A stretch of 64,000 nucleotides of DNA from PALSA-612 sp963742925 (GTDB lineage: Bacteria; Actinomycetota; Thermoleophilia; Gaiellales; Gaiellaceae): NCBI GenBank assembly GCA_963742925.1, contig CAVUNV010000009.1:248001-312000 (forward strand), read 5' to 3'. Position 1 is the stretch's first letter; each line of letters opens with the position of its first letter. Under the pieces are notes generated by a model that had not been told where the DNA came from, searched no databases, and worked only from the letters and a program-made list of their open reading frames with translations. Below, piece after piece: positions 60,083 to 64,000 of the stretch. A program made the translations under genes and the position numbers.

Positions 60083-60381
60083 GCGCCGGCCATGTTGCCG
60101 AGCAGGATCTCCCAGCGCTCGATCGAGACGATCCGCAGCTGGCCCGTCGGCACCCACGGGTCCTCCGCGAGGCGGGCGACGATCTGCTGCTCGCTCTCGG
60201 CATCGACCATGAACATGAACCTCTCCTCCCCGTCGCCCAGCGGGCCGCCGGCGACGATGAAGCCGTCCTCCGCCAGCGCGTCCATGAACGCGGCGTGGCC
60301 GTCCCAGCCGGCCTGCTCGCGCATCGGGAGCGCGGCGTCCCAGCTCTCGCCGCGCTCGCGGATCAGGGCGTAGTAGGGCAT
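60079..60381 (-). CDS. YCII-family protein
   Basis: A 100-residue dimeric alpha-beta barrel. MPYYALIRERGESWDA, MDALAEDGFIVAGGPLGD and EDPWVPTGQLRIVSIERWEI are typical, with the conserved His/Asp pocket. Its stop overlaps the serine recombinase remnant by four bases. Confidence 0.85.
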   Translation of the reverse strand: MPYYALIRERGESWDAALPMREQAGWDGHAAFMDALAEDGFIVAGGPLGDGEERFMFMVDAESEQQIVARLAEDPWVPTGQLRIVSIERWEILLGNMAGA

Positions 60382-60394
60382 GTCAGTGGAAGTC

Positions 60395-62070
60395 TCACCC
60401 GTTGCGGGTGATGCGGTAGGGCTGGAGCTCCCACGACGCCCAGTGCCAGTACCAGGCCGGGAGCGGACGCGGCGTGACGGGCCGGGTCGCCGTGCGGCCG
60501 CCTCGCTGCCAGTCGAGGAGCTGCCAGGCCCAGGCGGGGATCGCGACGGGCGCATCGGCGGGTCGGCTGCGGCGGATGACGAGGAGAGCGCCCGACGGGA
60601 TGCTGGCGTTCCCGGCCGCGTCGACGGCGACGATCCGGAAGACGCTCCGTCCGCTCGGGTCGAGCGAGCGGACGGCCGCGCTCGTGGAGCTGCCGGTGAC
60701 GTCGGCGACTGGATTCCCGTCCCGCAGGATCCGGTAGCGGGCGATCGAGCCGCTGTTGTCCTGGGACGGCGGCCAGGCGAGACGGAGCGCACCGCCGGCG
60801 ATCCGGCCCGTCGGCGTCTCGGGCCGGGTCGGGCGGCCGACGTCGCGGAGCAGGCCGAACCAGCCCGGGACCTTCGTGAGCACGGTGATCGTGCCGTCCG
60901 GGCCGACGGTGTAACCGGCGGATGCCTTCGCGGGAAGGCGGGTGCCGGGGAGCCGTAGCAGCACGGTCCAGGTCTGCCCGTCGGTGGACACGGCCGGCAC
61001 GAGGCCGGAAGCCGGCTGGAGGAAGTGGAGCGCGACCGGCGCCGCGAAGCTCGTGATCGGCGCACCGCTGTCGGTCGCGGCGACCGACAGCTGCGCGACG
61101 TAGCTGCCGGCCGCGAACCCGTTCTCCTTCTGCTGGAGCCCCGACGGGGTCACGGTCACGTCCGCGACCTGCGGAAACGCGCCCGCTCGGCCAGCTTGCG
61201 GTGACGAGCCCGTCGACCGAGGCGACGGAGCCCGCCGGCGTCGAGCCACCCGCCGGAGCCGAGCCGGTGGCGGCGGCGACCGCGGCGTCCAGGTAGTCGT
61301 CGTCGATGTTCAGCGTCACGCCGCCGTAGGTCTCGTTGTGGCCGCCGCGGTACTGGTGGATGCGCTGGTGGTGGGCCCAGTAGGCGTCCGGCACGTAGGG
61401 ATCGCCGAAGACGCTCGGGTTTCCGTTCCAGTTGCCGATGTCGACCTGGTCGGGCGGGGAGCTGCCGGCCGAAGCGAGGGGCACCATGTCGCGGATCGTC
61501 GAGGCGGCGCTCCCGTAGATCCCTGCCACGTAGCCGAGCGACGTGCAGCTCGTCGACCCACGCGGAGACGAATCGCTGCACGACCTGCGTGCAGGCCGGA
61601 TCGGTCGTCGAGTAGCCCTCCATGTCGAAGTAGAGCGGCACGCCGGGCCCGAGCCCGAACAGCTGCGCGCGGGCGGCCGCGTCGGTCGCCGCCGCCGTCC
61701 CCTGCGCCGCAGCCGAGGCCGGGTCGATGCGCCTCAGCGTCTTGTCCGCCACGCACGGTGCCTGCAGGCCGACGTAGAGCGGGAACAGGCTCCAGCCGCC
61801 CGCCGTCGCGCTCGCGACCCAGGAGGCCGAGAGGTTGCCGTCGGCGCAGGCCCGGTTCGCCCCTCCGACGTAGATCCCCACGGCGCGGAACGGAGAGGCG
61901 AGCCAGGCGCTCAACGCCTTGAGCGACGGCGCGGTGCACGTGTCGAAGCCGGGACCGGTGAACGTGGCGCGCGAGACGGTGGACCGGGTCGTGTCCGTCC
62001 GGGCCGGAGCAGGCCCGAGAGGCGCGACGACGGCGACGCAGACGGTGGCGGCGAGGGCGATGCGGCGCAC
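60395..62070 (-). pseudogene. Secreted DUF1906-like/glycoside-hydrolase-like protein, two frameshifts
   Basis: Signal peptide RRIALAATVCVAVVAPLGPA is followed by the DUF1906 (GH25-like) barrel: GFDTCTAPSLKALSAWL, AVGIYVGGANRACADGN, PLYFDMEGYSTTDPAC. Near 61544 one extra base shifts to LGYVAGIYGSAASTIRDM, DQVDIGNWNGNPSV and YRGGHNETYGGVTLNIDDD. Near 61185 a second shift leads to a ~260-residue FN3-containing tail (ALRLAWPPSQDNSGSIARYR). Likely a cell-wall-acting or binding protein. GTG start at 62070. Confidence 0.75.
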
Positions 62071-62118
62071 CGCTTACAGGGTTGCAGAAATCCCTTCGAT
62101 CTCCTGCTCTGCACGGCT

Positions 62119-62586
62119 CTAGCGCGAGCGGCTCTTCAGGGCCCGCTCGATCTGCCGGTCGGCCTCGCGGCTCGCGAGGTCGCGCCGCTTGTCCCGCAGC
62201 TCCTTGCCGCGTGCCAGGGCGATCTCGACCTTCGCGCGCCCGTCCTTGAAGTAGAGGCGCGTCGGCACGAGCGTCAGGCCTTTCTCCTGCACGCTGCTGC
62301 GCAGCCGGTCGATCTCTCGCCGGTGCAGGAGGAGCTTGCGGTCCCGCTCGGGATCGTGGTTCGCGATGCCGCCCTTTTCGTAGGCGGCGATGTTCGCGCC
62401 GACGAGCCAGATCTCGTCGCCGCGCACGTCCGCGAACGCGCGCTGGATCGTGGCCCGGCCCTCGCGGAGCGCCTTCACCTCGGTGCCCTGCAGCACGAGA
62501 CCGGCCTCGACCCGCTCGAGCAGCTCGTACTCGTGCCGCGCCCGGCGGTTGTCCGCGATCAGCTTCTCTCCGCGTGCTCTCGCCAC
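62119..62586 (-). CDS. smpB: SsrA-binding protein SmpB
   Basis: A 155-residue OB-fold protein: NRRARHEYELLERVEAGLVL, GTEVKALREGRATI, LVGANIAAYEKGG and the tail LARGKELRDKRRDLASREAD. It carries tmRNA to stalled ribosomes. The ssrA gene is 4.3 kb upstream of the window end of this gene on the same strand. Confidence 0.97.
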   Translation of the reverse strand: MARARGEKLIADNRRARHEYELLERVEAGLVLQGTEVKALREGRATIQRAFADVRGDEIWLVGANIAAYEKGGIANHDPERDRKLLLHRREIDRLRSSVQEKGLTLVPTRLYFKDGRAKVEIALARGKELRDKRRDLASREADRQIERALKSRSR

Positions 62587-62612
62587 GCGGCCAGTCTAGG
62601 CGGGCTCGGTGG

Positions 62613-62825
62613 CTAGATCGCGCCGGTCACGGCCTGAAGGGCGTTCGAGACGCCGCCGCTGAGCGCCGTGAAGACGCCGACGATGACGGCCGTGATCATG
62701 CCGAGGACGACGGCGTACTCGGCCATCGTCTGCCCATCCTCGCGTCCACCGAGGGAGCGAAGGGCAACTCTGGCGTAGTTGCGCGCCGACACAGTCACAC
62801 TATCGCCGGGATACGCACGGGCCAC
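62613..62825 (-). CDS. Flp/Fap-type pilin
   Basis: A 70-residue (or shorter) type IVb pilin precursor. The prepilin cleavage-like segment is GREDGQTMAEYAVVLGMIT, then the hydrophobic helix AVIVGVFTALSGGV. It forms Tad pili when the export genes are present; none are in the window. The start could be GTG at 62825, 62798 or 62792. Confidence 0.85.
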   Translation of the reverse strand: MARAYPGDSVTVSARNYARVALRSLGGREDGQTMAEYAVVLGMITAVIVGVFTALSGGVSNALQAVTGAI

Positions 62826-62855
62826 GAGCCCTCGTATGAGCGATTCGCGGGCCCG

Positions 62856-63272
62856 CTACTGCGAGCGGATCTCGTCAGACAGGCGGCGGGCGAGGACCGG
62901 CAGCATCGCGACGGCGATCCGCGGCTCGTCGTCGAGCAGCCCGGCGAAGTCATCCCGGCCGATCGCGAGGCAGCGCACGTCTGTCTCGGCGCGAACACGC
63001 GCTGCGCGAACGCCTTCCGGGATCAGGAGCGCCAGCTCGCCGAAGAACTCGCCCGGCCCGAGCTCGACCTCCCGTCCGTGGTGCAGCTCGACGACGACCT
63101 TGCCTTCCTCGACCACGAACATGCCGAGACCGGGATCGTACGGGCGGATCATCACCTGCCCCGCAGGCACCTCGACCTCGGTCGCGATCAGGGCCAGCGA
63201 CCGGAGCGACTCGTCCGGCAGCTCGGCGAAGAGCGGGATCTCGCGCAGTCGCTCGGGAGGGGGCGCGGCCAT
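62856..63272 (-). CDS. Cyclic-nucleotide-binding domain protein
   Basis: A 138-residue single cNMP domain: LREIPLFAELPDESLRSLAL, MFVVEEGKVVVELHHG, PGEFFGELALLIPEGVRAAR. It lacks a DNA-binding domain. It may sense a nucleotide and act on a partner. It resembles the C-terminal domain of the MFS protein at 606-2288 in layout. Confidence 0.88.
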   Translation of the reverse strand: MAAPPPERLREIPLFAELPDESLRSLALIATEVEVPAGQVMIRPYDPGLGMFVVEEGKVVVELHHGREVELGPGEFFGELALLIPEGVRAARVRAETDVRCLAIGRDDFAGLLDDEPRIAVAMLPVLARRLSDEIRSQ

Positions 63273-63351
63273 GGCCCGTTCATATCACGTCGGGCCTCCC
63301 TCGGGCGGATCTGTCCTACACTTCGCCTGCTCAGCAACCTGAAGATCAGCC

Positions 63352-64000
63352 TTGTATCGCCAAGCACGCAATGTCTACCGGAGACTCCTCCGGCCTGAGC
63401 TTCACGCGACAAACCTCCGTGACAGGGCGCGTCTACGACGCTTCGTGAGCAAGGGCTCACTGGCCTTCGACGTAGGGGCGAATGTGGGCGACGTCACCTC
63501 GGTGCTCCTCGACGTCGGGGCGCGTGTCGTCGCCGTCGAGCCAAATCTGCAGCTTGCGGATCTGACGCGCCGACGCTATGGAGTCACGGTCGAAGGAGTC
63601 GCGGTCGGCGCAGCAGAGGGTGAGGAGATGTTCCATTTCGGTGAAGATCCCGGCCACTCCACGCTTTCACAGGAGTGGTGTGCAATCCATCCGGAATGGT
63701 ATTCAGAGGCGGTTCCGGTGCCGGTAACGACGCTCGACCGGCTCATCGAGCGCCACGGCAAGCCTCGGTTCGCCAGGATCCACGTCGAGGGCTACGAGGC
63801 GAACGCGCTGAGGGGCCTAAGCGAGCCGCTTCAAGCGTTGGCGTTTGGGTTCCAGCGCCATCTGCCAGAGGTGACCCGAGAGTGTGTCGCGAGGCTTGCG
63901 GAGCTTGGTGTGTATCGCTTCCAGTTCGTCAAGAACCACGGCTATAGCCGCGGAGTCTCTGAATTGATGCCGGACGGACCGCGGCACTTCGAGGAGATCC
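63352..64000 (+). CDS. FkbM-family methyltransferase (3' partial)
   Basis: Frame open to the right edge. SAM-binding region AFDVGANVGDVTSVLLDVGA, then VVAVEPNLQL, VEGVAVGAAEGEE, and RIHVEGYEANALRGL, matching FkbM methyltransferases of polysaccharide loci. A stop at 63340 limits the start; TTG at 63352 or GTG at 63445 are the choices, and TTG keeps the full N helix. It probably methylates a glycan. Confidence 0.85.
   Translation, partial: MYRQARNVYRRLLRPELHATNLRDRARLRRFVSKGSLAFDVGANVGDVTSVLLDVGARVVAVEPNLQLADLTRRRYGVTVEGVAVGAAEGEEMFHFGEDPGHSTLSQEWCAIHPEWYSEAVPVPVTTLDRLIERHGKPRFARIHVEGYEANALRGLSEPLQALAFGFQRHLPEVTRECVARLAELGVYRFQFVKNHGYSRGVSELMPDGPRHFEEI

Overview
The window comes from a GC-rich actinobacterium. 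Many genes start with GTG, ATGA/GTGA start-stop overlaps are common, and the content includes F420-type LLM oxidoreductases, an R2lox protein, a SARP/BTAD regulator with a beta-propeller, and a pdxST-yebC-ruvCAB run. Together these suggest Actinomycetota, probably the class Thermoleophilia. That placement is an inference from gene content, not from an rRNA gene; there is none here.

Layout. 1-5.3 kb: end of an amidohydrolase gene, a small Rieske ferredoxin-like protein, an MFS permease with a cyclic-nucleotide-binding tail, an orphan micro-ORF with a hairpin, and a cytochrome c maturation block (ccmE, ccmF, CcmI-like) in which CcmE carries CxxxY in place of HxxxY. 5.3-12.2 kb: TIM-barrel isomerase, a 989-residue cyclase/ATPase/TPR regulator, phosphomannomutase, LLM oxidoreductase and a YbgC-type thioesterase. 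12.3-25 kb: a long minus-strand housekeeping run (in transcription order pdxS, pdxT, yebC, a secreted PKD protein, ruvC, ruvA, ruvB, small protein; then recJ, relA, methyltransferase). 24.8-31 kb: an ABM-fold/R2lox pair, tRNA-CAU, YjbQ, an Rpf-like secreted transglycosylase, a frameshifted Rieske oxygenase, cupin, LLM enzyme and AhpD-like protein. 31.1-36 kb: a lipid-modification locus with a delta-9-type desaturase divergent from a tightly overlapped four-gene operon (FAD oxidoreductase, DUF1365, cyclopropane-fatty-acid synthase, PlsC). 36.1-36.5 kb: a cold-shock protein gene directly followed by an IF-1 gene that appears to start at AUC. 36.6-44 kb: stress and sugar genes, a signal-peptidase homologue lacking both catalytic residues, and an orphan type I methylase-specificity fusion next to a truncated surface-protein gene. 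44-57 kb: AsnA, a frameshifted SARP regulator, SDR, MMPL exporter, several microproteins, and a SigF/SigB-type sigma factor between an RsbW kinase and a degenerate relative of it. 57-62.6 kb: tmRNA, the relic of an integrative element with palindromic operators, and smpB. The right edge has a Flp pilin, a cNMP-binding protein and a 3'-partial FkbM methyltransferase.

At least five well-conserved genes (27.6, 39.4, 45.2, 59, 60.4 kb) are broken only by single-base shifts. Either the assembly has indel errors or several genes are recently inactivated; this matters for reading the pseudogene calls.
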